Source: Palleronia rufa
GTDB lineage: Bacteria > Pseudomonadota > Alphaproteobacteria > Rhodobacterales > Rhodobacteraceae
NCBI RefSeq assembly: GCF_000743715.1
Contig: NZ_JQEY01000010.1
Coordinates: forward strand, 72,818-120,472
Direction of reading: 5' to 3'
Length of the DNA stretch: 47,655 nucleotides
Shown piece by piece: positions 19,791 to 27,985 of this stretch. The notes under the pieces are model-generated. The model worked only from the letters and a program-made list of their open reading frames with translations, ran no database searches and was not told the DNA's origin. Made by a program: the position numbers and the translations under genes. Position 1 is the stretch's first letter. Each line of letters opens with the position of its first letter.

Positions 19791-21026
19791 TCACCGCTCC
19801 TTCAATGCGACGGAAGCGTTGTAGACGTTCATCACCGCAGAGATCGACAGGCTGATGACCAGATAGAACAGCATCAGCAGCAGCACGCTTTCGATGGCGC
19901 GGCCGGTCTGGTTCAGGGTGATGCCGCCCAGGGTCGCGGTGATGTCGGCATAGCCCACCGCGATGGCGAGCGATGAGTTCTTGGTCAGGTTCAGGTACTG
20001 CGAGATCAGCGGCGGGATGATGACCCTGAGCGCCTGGGGCAGGACGACCAGGTTCATGATCCGGCGCGGACGCAGGCCCAGGGCGGCCGCGGCCTCTGTC
20101 TGGCCGCGGGAGACGGACAGGATCCCGGCACGCACGTTCTCGGCGATGAAGGCGCCGGTATAGACCGACAGCGCCAGCCAGAGCGCGATCAGCGGCTTGC
20201 CGATCAGGGTGCCGCCCTGGATGTTGAAGTTGTTGGACGCCACGTCCGGCATGGAGAGCGACACCGGCGTCAGCACCAGTTGCACCACAAGGGCCGGCAG
20301 GACCAGGATGGCCCAGGCGGGCCAGCCGGGCAGAAGCTTGCCGTGCTTGAACAGCGTCTGCCTGACGTGGCGGCGCCACAGCAGCGCGCCGACGATGCCG
20401 CCGACCAGCGCCGCCAGTACGGCGATCCAGCCCGGACCCAGCAGAACCGACGGCGCGTAGAAGCCGCGGTTGGTCAGGGCAAAGGCGCCCAGGATCAACT
20501 CGGAGTTGGGCTCTACCGCGCCGCCGCGGGTCAGGAACTCGCGCGGGTTCGCCCCGCTGACCGTGACGACCGTGCCGATGGCCAGGATCCAGATCAGCAC
20601 CGGAACGTTACGGAACGCCTCGACATAGACGGACATGAGCCGCGCGACGAGCCAGTTCTTCGACAGCCGCAGAACGCCCGCGGTGACGCCGATGATCGTG
20701 GCGGTGATGCAGCCCAGAACGGCGACCAGCAAGGTGTTGATGACGCCGACCAGCGCGGCGCGCAGATGGGTCGACCGGCTGGAATAGTCGATCAGCGCCT
20801 GGTTGATGTCATAGCCAGCAGGCTCGTCCAGAAAGTCGTAGGAGATGTTCAGACCCGCCGCGGCAAGGTTGCTGACCAGATTCATCCCCAGCCAGCCCAC
20901 CAGGAAGATGATGAGGACAAGGGCGACAAACTGGAAGGTCAGGCCGCGGTAGCGCGTGTCGTTGAGCAACATCGACGGGCGGAAGCCGCCGGAGCCGTCG
21001 GACTGGGAATCGGGAACAGAGGTCAT
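19791..21026 (-). CDS. aapQ: general L-amino acid ABC transporter permease
   Basis: A 411-residue permease, partner of AapM. Helices include FVALVLIIFLVGWLGMNLV near the N-terminus and several in the conserved C-terminal half, where ENVRAGILSVSRGQTEAAAALG is the EAA loop that docks AapP. The N-terminal insert with SYDFLDEPAGYDINQALIDY between the first helices is characteristic of AapQ. It follows aapJ with a 127-base gap that contains a strong hairpin, a usual device for making more binding protein than permease. Confidence 0.94.
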   Translation of the reverse strand: MTSVPDSQSDGSGGFRPSMLLNDTRYRGLTFQFVALVLIIFLVGWLGMNLVSNLAAAGLNISYDFLDEPAGYDINQALIDYSSRSTHLRAALVGVINTLLVAVLGCITATIIGVTAGVLRLSKNWLVARLMSVYVEAFRNVPVLIWILAIGTVVTVSGANPREFLTRGGAVEPNSELILGAFALTNRGFYAPSVLLGPGWIAVLAALVGGIVGALLWRRHVRQTLFKHGKLLPGWPAWAILVLPALVVQLVLTPVSLSMPDVASNNFNIQGGTLIGKPLIALWLALSVYTGAFIAENVRAGILSVSRGQTEAAAALGLRPRRIMNLVVLPQALRVIIPPLISQYLNLTKNSSLAIAVGYADITATLGGITLNQTGRAIESVLLLMLFYLVISLSISAVMNVYNASVALKER

Positions 21027-21113
21027 GGGCGCCTTCCCCGGTATGCGTCGGTCCGTTCGGGATCCTGCGGTCCGCCCGGCGCATGTGCTGTTTGGGAACG
21101 TCCTTCACGAAAC

Positions 21114-21144
21114 CGGGGGGCGCAGGACAACGCCGCGCCCCCCG
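21114..21144 (-). promoter_or_regulatory. intercistronic hairpin between aapJ and aapQ
   Basis: CGGGGGGCGC at 21114-21123 pairs perfectly with GCGCCCCCCG at 21135-21144, 11-base loop, starting 10 bases past the aapJ stop. The minus-strand message then reads GGTTTCG, so termination would be partial. Such stems protect the binding-protein message and reduce read-through into permease genes. Confidence 0.65.
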
Positions 21145-21153
21145 AAAACCGGC

Positions 21154-22173
21154 TTACCGGAACGGCGGCGAATAGAGCAGGCCGCCTTCGGTCCACTGAG
21201 CGTTGAGCCCGCGGGACAGGCCGATGGGCGTATCCTCACCGATGTTCTTGGCGAACAACTCACCGTAGTTGCCACCGGCAGCGATCGCGTTGGCGGCCCA
21301 GTCGGCGTCGAGGCCGATCATCTCGCCCAGGTTGCCCTCGGTGCCGAGCATGCGGTTGATCTCGGGGCTGTCGCCGGGGGCGGAGGCCATGTCCGCCACG
21401 TTGGCCGAGGTCACGCCGTATTCCTCGGCCGCGATCAGCGCATTGAGGGTCCAGCGCACGATGTCGCCCCATTCGTTGTCGCCGTGGCGCACCAACGGGC
21501 CCAGCGGCTCCTTCGAGATGATCTCCGGCAGGATGACATGCTCTGACGGGTTCTCCAGCGTGGCACGGTTGGCGGCCAGGCCGGAAGCGTCGGTGGTATA
21601 GGCGTCGCAGGCGCCGGCGGTGTACTGCTGAAGCGCCTCGGCGTTGGTCTCGATCGGGACGGGCTCATAGCTGATGTTGTTCTTGCGGAAGAAGTCCGCA
21701 AGGTTCAGCTCCGTCGTGGTGCCGGTCTGCACGCAGACCGTTGCCCCGTCGAGATCCTTGGCAGAGGTGACGCCCAGCCCGGTCGGAACCATGAAGCCCT
21801 GGCCGTCGTAGTAGTTGACGCCGGCGAACTCGAACTTCAGGTCGTTGTCGCGGCTGAAGGTCCAGGTGGTGTTCCGGGCCAGCATGTCGATCTCTCCGGA
21901 GGAGAGCGAGGTGAAGCGCGTCTTGCCGGTGGTCGGCACGAATTCGACGGCGTTGGGATCGCCCAGCACGGCTGCGGCGACGGCCCGGCAGACGGCCACG
22001 TCGAAGCCCTCCCAGTCGCCGCTGGCGTTGGGGGCCGAGAAGCCGGTCAGGCCGGTGGACACGCCGCAGTTCAGCTTGCCGCGTTCCTTCACGTCATCGA
22101 CCGTCGCTGCGCCTGCCGCGCCGGCGGTGAGGGCCGTGGCGGCGAGAACGCCGTAGAATGTGGATCTGTGCAT
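21154..22173 (-). CDS. aapJ: general L-amino acid periplasmic binding protein
   Basis: A 339-residue solute-binding protein of the AapJ group. A signal peptide (STFYGVLAATALTAGAAGAAT, cleaved near AGA-AT) is followed by VKERGKLNCGVSTGLTGFS and GFDVAVCRAVAAAVLG, landmarks of the polar amino-acid family, and a C-terminal YSPPFR. It captures L-amino acids in the periplasm and delivers them to AapQM. The ATG at 22173 is chosen because the signal begins there and GGAAGAGG lies just upstream; the frame could start 11 codons earlier. Upstream, TTGACG followed 18 bases later by CACACT (minus strand) is a weak promoter candidate. Confidence 0.95.
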   Translation of the reverse strand: MHRSTFYGVLAATALTAGAAGAATVDDVKERGKLNCGVSTGLTGFSAPNASGDWEGFDVAVCRAVAAAVLGDPNAVEFVPTTGKTRFTSLSSGEIDMLARNTTWTFSRDNDLKFEFAGVNYYDGQGFMVPTGLGVTSAKDLDGATVCVQTGTTTELNLADFFRKNNISYEPVPIETNAEALQQYTAGACDAYTTDASGLAANRATLENPSEHVILPEIISKEPLGPLVRHGDNEWGDIVRWTLNALIAAEEYGVTSANVADMASAPGDSPEINRMLGTEGNLGEMIGLDADWAANAIAAGGNYGELFAKNIGEDTPIGLSRGLNAQWTEGGLLYSPPFR

Positions 22174-22392
22174 TGATACCTCTTCCTGAATCGGTCCCGA
22201 AATCATTGTCCGGGCGCGTTGGCCGGGTTTGCTCCGGCGGTTTGGTGGCAGGGGCCGAACGGTGGCCCCGAACGCGGAGAGTGTGGGATTATTCGCCAGT
22301 CGGCGTCAAGTCGCCTATCGTCAGATCCGCTGAGGAATTGCACGATCCGCAATCGGCGTCCCCGGTTCCCGAGGGGATGAGAGGCCCATTGT

Positions 22393-23100
22393 CTATAATG
22401 ACAGCGCAAAAAACTTTTGCGCATCGCCGAACGCGATCCGCTTGACCGCGGCCGCGCGCATCGCCTCCTCGTCGTGGCCCCAGAGGGCCGCCTGCCAGTC
22501 CTCGTCCAGACGCGAGAGAGCCCAGATATCCTCGGGCGGTCGGATCCCTTCGGCCGCGGCATGGCCCAGGATGAGCGATCCCGACAATGCCACGAGGTCA
22601 TGGAACGCGGCCAGGCGGAACGGCGACATGGCCCGGACTGGCGCCACCAGGCGGTCGAGCGCCTCGGGATCCTGCGCGACCGGCATGACCCCCTGCGTGA
22701 CCGAGAGCCGCGCGCCGAACCGGTCCTCGGCCCAGTCCAGAAGCGGATCCCAACGCTCCGACTGGAGCGCGACCAGATCCTGCGGCCGTTCGGCGCGGTA
22801 GCTCAACAGGTCCGTGCCGCCGTATTCGGCCAGGATCGCGACGACCGCCGCGTGTTCGGGCGCCACCTTGTCGATGGCGGAGTTGGCGGTCCGGGTCATC
22901 GGCATGGTCGCAGGGCGCACGAACTCCACCTGCGCGTCCCATTCCCGCGCAATCCCCGCCGCAAGCTCCGGCGTCGGCACCACCAGGGGTGCGCCGGCGG
23001 GGGTGCGGATCGGCCGTGCGTCGAGCAAAACCCGGTGACCGCCCGGCGCAGGTTCGGTCCTGGCGGCGGTCCAGAAGCGTTTCGGGGCCCAGTCAGACAT
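22393..23100 (-). CDS. ATP12-family F1-ATPase assembly chaperone
   Basis: A 235-residue protein of the ATP12 family, which in mitochondria binds the F1 alpha subunit during ATP synthase assembly and is widespread in alphaproteobacteria. Conserved pieces are KRFWTAARTEP near the N-terminus, VLLDARPIRTPAG, AIAREWDAQ, MPMTRTANSAIDKV, DLLSYRAERPQDLVALQ and WDPLLDWAEDRFGA. It lies 36 bases downstream of the pseudouridine synthase and may share its transcript. No ATP synthase genes are in the window. Confidence 0.92.
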   Translation of the reverse strand: MSDWAPKRFWTAARTEPAPGGHRVLLDARPIRTPAGAPLVVPTPELAAGIAREWDAQVEFVRPATMPMTRTANSAIDKVAPEHAAVVAILAEYGGTDLLSYRAERPQDLVALQSERWDPLLDWAEDRFGARLSVTQGVMPVAQDPEALDRLVAPVRAMSPFRLAAFHDLVALSGSLILGHAAAEGIRPPEDIWALSRLDEDWQAALWGHDEEAMRAAAVKRIAFGDAQKFFALSL

Positions 23101-23136
23101 GCGCGGACCTCACCGGACGGTGCAGCGGGCGCCGCG

Positions 23137-24183
23137 TCATGGATCCGGCGCGAACGGGTCGTCCGCGGCGTCGGCGGGCGCCCATTCCAGCGCTGCCCAG
23201 GTGCGGGCCATGTGCTCCGGCAGCGGGGCGGTCAGTGTCATCGCGGCGCGGGTGACGGGATGCTCGAACCGCATGGACCGGGCGTGGAGATGCAGCTTCT
23301 TCGACATGTCGCCGCCCAGCTGGGCGCCCCAGCCGTCACCCTCATTCTGCTGGCCGGAGCCGCCGTACTTGCCGTCGCCGACGATCGGGTGCCCCAGTTC
23401 CGCCATATGCGCGCGAAGCTGGTGGGTGCGCCCGGTGATCGGCTCAAGCGCGCACCAGGACACGCGCCCGCCCAGACCGGAAATGACGGTGAAATCGGTC
23501 TCGGCCCGCTTGGCATCGGGTGTGTCGCGCACCGCGTCGGGATGAAGGCAGATCATCTTCTCGCCCTCGCCGCTGCGCCCGTGGCCGGGCGCCTTGACCA
23601 GACCGTACTTGATCGTCCCGCTGCGCGGCTGCGGCACGCCCGCCACCGCGGCCCAGTAGATCTTGCGCGTGGCGCGGTGGCGCAGCGCCTCGGCCAGACC
23701 CTTGGCGGCCGCGCGGGTGCGGGCCAGCAGAAGGATCCCCGACGTGTCCTTGTCCAGCCGGTGCACCAGCCGCGGCCGGTCCTCCAACCCGAATCGCAGG
23801 GCGTCGGACAGCTGGTCCACATGGCGCGTCTGTTTGGAGCCGCCCTGGGTCGGCAGGCCAGGCGGCTTGTTCAGCGCGATGATGTGGTCATCGCGGAAGA
23901 TCACCGCGTCCCGGATCATCCGGGCGTCCGCCGCGCTCACCTCGGTGGCGCCGCGCTGGGGCTGCGGGGCCGCGCCGTCGGGCAGGGGCGGGATGCGGAC
24001 CTCCTGCCCCTCATCAAGGCGGGTCGCGCCGCGGGCGCGGGCACCGTCGACGCGGATCTCACCCTTGCGGCACATCTTTTCGATCCGGCCCTGGGGGACG
24101 TGCGGATAGTGTCTGCGGAACCACCGGTCGAGCCTCTGGTCGCCCTCACCGGCCGCGACCCGGCGCATGTGGACGCCGCTCAT
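23137..24183 (-). CDS. RluC/RluD-family pseudouridine synthase
   Basis: A 348-residue rRNA pseudouridine synthase. The N-terminus has an S4-like RNA-binding domain (RLDRWFRRHYPHVPQGRIEKMCRKG), then a synthase core with IIALNKPPGLPTQGG, the catalytic RLDKDTSGILLLART motif with its aspartate, and ITGRTHQLRAHMAELGHPIVGD. It isomerises uridines in 23S rRNA; RluC versus RluD cannot be settled from sequence. The start MSGVHMRRV at 24183 overlaps the crcB stop by four bases (ATGA), which rules out the much longer upstream open frame. Confidence 0.93.
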   Translation of the reverse strand: MSGVHMRRVAAGEGDQRLDRWFRRHYPHVPQGRIEKMCRKGEIRVDGARARGATRLDEGQEVRIPPLPDGAAPQPQRGATEVSAADARMIRDAVIFRDDHIIALNKPPGLPTQGGSKQTRHVDQLSDALRFGLEDRPRLVHRLDKDTSGILLLARTRAAAKGLAEALRHRATRKIYWAAVAGVPQPRSGTIKYGLVKAPGHGRSGEGEKMICLHPDAVRDTPDAKRAETDFTVISGLGGRVSWCALEPITGRTHQLRAHMAELGHPIVGDGKYGGSGQQNEGDGWGAQLGGDMSKKLHLHARSMRFEHPVTRAAMTLTAPLPEHMARTWAALEWAPADAADDPFAPDP

Positions 24184-24554
24184 GCCACGCCCCGCGCCAG
24201 CACAAGGCCCAGGTAGAGCGCGCCCAGACCGGCGCCCACCGACAGCACGACATAGGCGACCGCCAGCCCCGCCTGCCCCTCCTTCATCAGGTTGATCGCC
24301 TCCAGGGAGAAGGAGGAAAAGGTCGTGTAGCCGCCAAGGAGCCCGGTGGCCACGAAGGGGTTCAGCCAGGTCCAGCCCCGCACCCCCGCCTGGCCGATGA
24401 ACAGTCCCATGAGCAGGCAACCGAGCACATTGGCCGTGAGGATGCCCAGCGGCATCCCCGGCCCGGCGATGCGCGCGATCCCGACGCCGGTGAGGTACCG
24501 GGCCGAGGCGCCGAGCGCGCCGCCCGCGGCGACCTGGAGGAGGGTGGCGATCAT
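24180..24554 (-). CDS. crcB: fluoride exporter CrcB/Fluc
   Basis: A 124-residue four-helix membrane protein of the CrcB/Fluc family, fluoride channels that work as antiparallel dimers. Signature residues are visible: GGALGASARYLTG near the N-terminus, TANVLGCLLMG with the pore asparagine, and GLLGGYTTFSSFS with the polar track and conserved phenylalanines. Length is typical for the single-gene (homodimer) form. It is directly upstream of and overlapping the pseudouridine synthase. I see no fluoride riboswitch between it and rarA; that gap is only 31 bases. Confidence 0.94.
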   Translation of the reverse strand: MIATLLQVAAGGALGASARYLTGVGIARIAGPGMPLGILTANVLGCLLMGLFIGQAGVRGWTWLNPFVATGLLGGYTTFSSFSLEAINLMKEGQAGLAVAYVVLSVGAGLGALYLGLVLARGVA

Positions 24555-24585
24555 GTCCCCCTCCTTTCCTGCGGCGCGCGCGGCG

Positions 24586-25920
24586 TCAATCCCCGCCCGC
24601 CTGCCGCTTGGCGCGAAGCGACACGAACCAGTCGAGCCGCTTCTTCAGATCGCGCTCGAAGCCGCGTTCCTTGGGCAGATAGTAGATGCCGCGCTTCATA
24701 CCGTCGGGAAAGTAGTTCTGCCCGGAGAACGAGTCCTCCTCGTCGTGGTCGTAGGCATAGCCTTCGCCGTAGCCCTGCTCCTTCATCAGCCTGGTGGGGG
24801 CGTTGCGGATGATCTTGGGCGGCGGCTGTGAGCCGGAGGTCCGGGCGTCCCGCATCGCCGCCTTGAACGCCGCATAGCCGGCGTTCGACTTGGGCGCGAG
24901 CGCCAGATAGGTCACCGCCTGGCCCAGAGCCAGCTCCCCTTCGGGACTGCCGAGCCGTTCGTAGGTCTCCCACGCGTCCAGACAGACTCGCTGGGCCTGG
25001 GGATCGGCCAGGCCGATATCCTCGACCGCCATTCGGGTGATCCGGCGCGCCAGATAACGCGGATCCTCTCCGCCGGCCAGCATCCGGGCAAGCCAATAGA
25101 GGCTGGCATCCGGATCCGACCCGCGCACCGACTTGTGCAGCGCCGAGATCAAGTTGTAATGCGCGTCGCCCGACTTGTCGTATTGCGCCGCCCGGCGCTG
25201 CAGGCGGGACTGCAGCCCCGCGGTGTCAAGCGGGGCGTCGACCGTCCATGCCATCACCTGCTCGACTAGGTTCAGAAGCGCCCGTCCGTCGCCATCGGCC
25301 ATGTCCAGCAGCGTGGCCCGCGCCTGGGGGAGCAGCGGCAATGCGCGGTCCATCTCCGTCTCGGCCCGCTGTGCCAGTCGCTCCAGGTCCGTCGGCGACA
25401 GTCGGTCCAGGACCAGCACCTGCGCGCGGCTCAGAAGGGCGGCGTTCAGCTCAAAGGACGGGTTCTCGGTGGTGGCCCCGACCAGCAGGATCGTGCCGTC
25501 CTCCATATGCGGCAGGAAGCTGTCCTGCTGGGCCTTGTTGAAGCGGTGGATCTCATCGACGAAGAGCAGCGTCCCCTGCCCGTTGGCTCGCCGGTGCCGA
25601 GCGGCCTCGAACACCTTCCGAAGGTCCGGAACGCCGGTGAAGATCGCGCTGATCTGGACGAAATGCTGATCCGTTTCATGGGCGAGGAGGCGCGCGATGG
25701 TGGTCTTGCCCACCCCGGGCGGGCCCCAGAACACCACCGACGACAGCGCCCCGGATGCCAGCATCACGCCCAGGGGCGCGTCCGGTCCCAGCACCTGAGG
25801 CTGACCGATCACATCCCCAAGGACGGTCGGACGAAGCCGGTCGGCAAGCGGACGCGCGACGCCCCTGCGGTCGGACGATGCGTCCTCCGACATGGGACCG
25901 GTATCGAAGAGATCGGGCAT
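24586..25920 (-). CDS. rarA: replication-associated recombination protein A
   Basis: A 444-residue AAA+ ATPase of the RarA/MgsA/WRNIP1 family, acting at stalled replication forks. Walker A GPPGVGKTT is at 66-74, Walker B is LLFVDEIHRFN, and sensor segments GATTENPSFELNAALLSRAQV follow; the C-terminal clamp-like region includes RRAAQYDKSGDAHYNLISALHKSVRGSDPDAS and DPRYLARRITRMA. The ATG at 25920 (MPDLFDTGP) starts the conserved protein. It lies 43 bases downstream of the luxI gene on the same strand, so it could be reached by quorum-sensing transcription. Confidence 0.95.
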   Translation of the reverse strand: MPDLFDTGPMSEDASSDRRGVARPLADRLRPTVLGDVIGQPQVLGPDAPLGVMLASGALSSVVFWGPPGVGKTTIARLLAHETDQHFVQISAIFTGVPDLRKVFEAARHRRANGQGTLLFVDEIHRFNKAQQDSFLPHMEDGTILLVGATTENPSFELNAALLSRAQVLVLDRLSPTDLERLAQRAETEMDRALPLLPQARATLLDMADGDGRALLNLVEQVMAWTVDAPLDTAGLQSRLQRRAAQYDKSGDAHYNLISALHKSVRGSDPDASLYWLARMLAGGEDPRYLARRITRMAVEDIGLADPQAQRVCLDAWETYERLGSPEGELALGQAVTYLALAPKSNAGYAAFKAAMRDARTSGSQPPPKIIRNAPTRLMKEQGYGEGYAYDHDEEDSFSGQNYFPDGMKRGIYYLPKERGFERDLKKRLDWFVSLRAKRQAGGD

Positions 25921-25963
25921 GGGCAGGATGTAGTCCGCCCATGCCGCCGAGCCAGTCCGGCCC

Positions 25964-26554
25964 CTAGTGCGATGCGTTGAGATTGATCCAGACGCATCTG
26001 CTGGGGGTCGTTCCGTCCTCGAACTCCAGCACCGGGCCGGCGGGTTCGATGTCCAGCCCCACGCGGCGCCCCCAGCGGGCACCGTTGGCCGGGATCAGGC
26101 CCAGCACGCGCTTCGCGTTCATCCGCTCGGCGCTCGCCACCATCTCGGAGATGAGACCGATCTGGACACGCATCCTGAGCTTCGCTTCGACTTTCGAGGA
26201 CACGAAGATGCGGGAACTCTCGATGATGTCGGGGCTGACGGGCGCCTCTTCGTAGAGAAGATCGCTCGAGATGGAATCGAGAAGGCCTTTTTGCGCGTCC
26301 CGGATCATGTAAGTGTAGATCCCGCAGCGGGCCGTGGTCGGCGTCAGCCGCACCCCGGCAAGCACCGTGTCCGCGTCATGGACGACGATCCAGCGGCTGG
26401 CGGGCGTGTCGTACTGATCGTACTCCATCCCCTCGGACGAGGGGATGTCCCACTTGGCTTCCTCTATGAAGGTTTCGTAGCGCGCTCTCAGGACGTTCGC
26501 CAGGAGCGGGCCGTATTCGTGCATGTTGTGGAAGGAAAGAGTTGTGGTCTTCAT
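25964..26554 (-). CDS. luxI: acyl-homoserine lactone synthase (LuxI family)
   Basis: A 196-residue LuxI-type synthase, making N-acyl-homoserine lactone signals from S-adenosylmethionine and an acyl carrier protein or CoA. The invariant residues line up: Arg 25, Phe 29, Trp 35, Asp 46, Asp 49, Arg 69, and Glu 112/Arg 115 in the ESSRIFV block. The C-terminal half is tuned to the acyl chain and does not reveal the product. The ATG at 26554 follows AGGA by eight bases. It is immediately downstream of a luxR gene (52-base gap) in the same direction, and upstream of rarA. Confidence 0.94.
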   Translation of the reverse strand: MKTTTLSFHNMHEYGPLLANVLRARYETFIEEAKWDIPSSEGMEYDQYDTPASRWIVVHDADTVLAGVRLTPTTARCGIYTYMIRDAQKGLLDSISSDLLYEEAPVSPDIIESSRIFVSSKVEAKLRMRVQIGLISEMVASAERMNAKRVLGLIPANGARWGRRVGLDIEPAGPVLEFEDGTTPSRCVWINLNASH

Positions 26555-26606
26555 GGTAAATCCTGATGCTAGGGGGAGAGTCCAATGCACCGCAGGATGG
26601 TGACCG

Positions 26607-27242
26607 TCAGATTAACCGGTACTCCTTCGCCTTGAGAATGGCCTCGGGGAGCGTTCGTACGTCTAGTCTTTGCCGGACGGAAGACAGGCGCGCCTTCAGC
26701 GCACTTTCCGATATTCCGAGGCGATATGCCGCGGCTGCAAGACGGTCACCGTCCGCGATGCAACAAAGGGCCTCTGCCTGAGCCTTCGTCAGCTCGGCCG
26801 GCGGCTGCGCGCTGAGATGCATCCGCGCCACGATCTGCTCCGCCGTGGCAAGCTCCTCGGCGGTGAACTCCCGGTCCTCGCGGGAAATGCCGACGATACT
26901 GCGGGACTGCAGGGGCCCGACCGAGATAGCGGCTCCGAAATTGAGACCAAATTCCCTGGCTTGCTGCCAGATTCCAAATGGATCGGGCACGGCGATCTCA
27001 CTCCAGCGCGCCGCGCCCGTCGTGCTCAGCCCCCAACCGATCAGGGGATCGCGGAGCGCGTAGCCCTGCTCGGTATAGATCTGCAGCCATTCCTCGGGAT
27101 AGGTGTGCGCCGTGATGGTCGGTGCCGCGAACCTGATGTGCAGACCGACGGCGTAGCCCCTTGGCGCGACATGCCCAAGCGCGCCGAGATCCTCATCCAG
27201 ATCCTTCAGGCGCCACGACCGTGCGTCGAACCGAAAAACCAT
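26607..27242 (-). CDS. luxR: LuxR-family quorum-sensing regulator
   Basis: A 211-residue LuxR-type transcription factor. The N-terminal autoinducer-binding domain carries the expected Trp 52, Tyr 56 and Asp 65 (EEWLQIY and RDPLIGW) plus Trp 80 and Gly 103. The C-terminal helix-turn-helix runs from LTKAQAEALCC (151-161) to the end; its recognition helix region ISESALKARL departs from the common TVKxH pattern, so DNA specificity may differ. The ATG at 27242 follows GAAGG by 7 bases. It is paired with luxI downstream, and three short palindromes lie in the upstream gap (27292-27378). Confidence 0.92.
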   Translation of the reverse strand: MVFRFDARSWRLKDLDEDLGALGHVAPRGYAVGLHIRFAAPTITAHTYPEEWLQIYTEQGYALRDPLIGWGLSTTGAARWSEIAVPDPFGIWQQAREFGLNFGAAISVGPLQSRSIVGISREDREFTAEELATAEQIVARMHLSAQPPAELTKAQAEALCCIADGDRLAAAAYRLGISESALKARLSSVRQRLDVRTLPEAILKAKEYRLI

Positions 27243-27291
27243 CCGCAACCTTCTTTCCCTACAGACGCCCACGGAAAACCGGCGTGAAAGC

Positions 27292-27378
27292 GTCTTAAGA
27301 CAACCCCTTATACCAGACCGAGTCATACAACGGCCTGGGGTTGATTATCAAAGGAAAGTTCGCGTTACCTTACGTAAG
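27292..27378. promoter_or_regulatory. cluster of short palindromes upstream of luxR
   Basis: Three near-perfect palindromes occur within 87 bases between rplQ and luxR: GTCTTAAGAC (27292-27301), TTGATTATCAA (27341-27351) and CTTACGTAAG (27369-27378). The region is more AT-rich than its surroundings. The middle one overlaps TTGATA, followed 17 bases on by GTATGA on the minus strand, a possible luxR promoter. One or more may be a LuxR-type operator, though none matches a standard 18-20 bp lux box. Confidence 0.4.
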
Positions 27379-27413
27379 CCTGACGTCCGTTGGTCGTGGC
27401 CAGGACGTGTGGA

Positions 27414-27827
27414 TCACTCGGCCTCTTCGGCCTCCAGCCGCGCGCGGTCGCCGGCGCCCTTGGCGTCGCGGTCGCGGTCCACGAACTCTATGATCGCCAT
27501 GGGGGCCATGTCGCCGTAGCGGAATCCGGCTTTCAGAACGCGCACATAGCCGCCCTGCCGCGTGGCGTAGCGGGGGCCGAGAACGTCGAAAAGCTTGGCC
27601 ACGTGCATGTCCTGCTTGAGTTGCGACGCGGCCTGCCGGCGGGCGTGCAGGTCGCCGCGCTTGCCCAGGGTCACGAGCTTTTCGACGATCCGGCGCAGCT
27701 CCTTGGCCTTGGGGAGCGTGGTCTTGATCTGCTCATGCTCGATGAGCGATCCGGCCATGTTGGAAAAGAGCGCCTTGCGGTGCTCATGGGTACGGTTCAG
27801 GCGGCGGTAGCCGCGGGCGTGACGCAT
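27414..27827 (-). CDS. rplQ: 50S ribosomal protein L17
   Basis: L17, 137 residues, sits near the exit tunnel of the large subunit. [25 protein letters not shown] is the family N-terminus, followed by [25 protein letters not shown]; the C-terminus is an acidic EAEEAE tail. It is last in the alpha operon after rpoA, but separated from it by 158 bases that contain an 11-bp repeat array, so its expression may be set apart from that of rpoA. Confidence 0.97.
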   Translation of the reverse strand: MRHARGYRRLNRTHEHRKALFSNMAGSLIEHEQIKTTLPKAKELRRIVEKLVTLGKRGDLHARRQAASQLKQDMHVAKLFDVLGPRYATRQGGYVRVLKAGFRYGDMAPMAIIEFVDRDRDAKGAGDRARLEAEEAE

Positions 27828-27914
27828 GGTGTGTCCTTTCGCGTTTTGCTTTGTCCGGCCGGGGGATGCGTGTCACCCGGCTCTCCTTGGGGCTTGTGCC
27901 CGGTCGTGTCCTAC

Positions 27915-27958
27915 CCCCGTCGGACCCCCGTATGAGCCCTGTAGGAGTCTTGTAGGAG
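27915..27958. repeat. four imperfect 11-bp tandem repeats between rpoA and rplQ
   Basis: Four contiguous 11-base units fill 27915-27958: CCCCGTCGGAC, CCCCGTATGAG, CCCTGTAGGAG and TCTTGTAGGAG (plus strand). Neighbouring units share 7 to 9 of 11 positions and the register is exact. The array is non-coding in every reading I tried and lies in the transcribed spacer. A small hairpin (GGGCG/CGCCC) sits between it and the rpoA stop. Confidence 0.75.
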
Positions 27959-27985
27959 GGCGCGTACGCCCCCCTAAACCTTTTC

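Noticed and set aside
24555-24585. Fluoride riboswitch before crcB
   Set aside because: The upstream gap is only 31 bases, too short for the aptamer and platform.
27341-27351. TTGATTATCAA as an FNR-type site
   Set aside because: The half-sites match but the spacer is one base instead of four, so it is not a normal FNR box.
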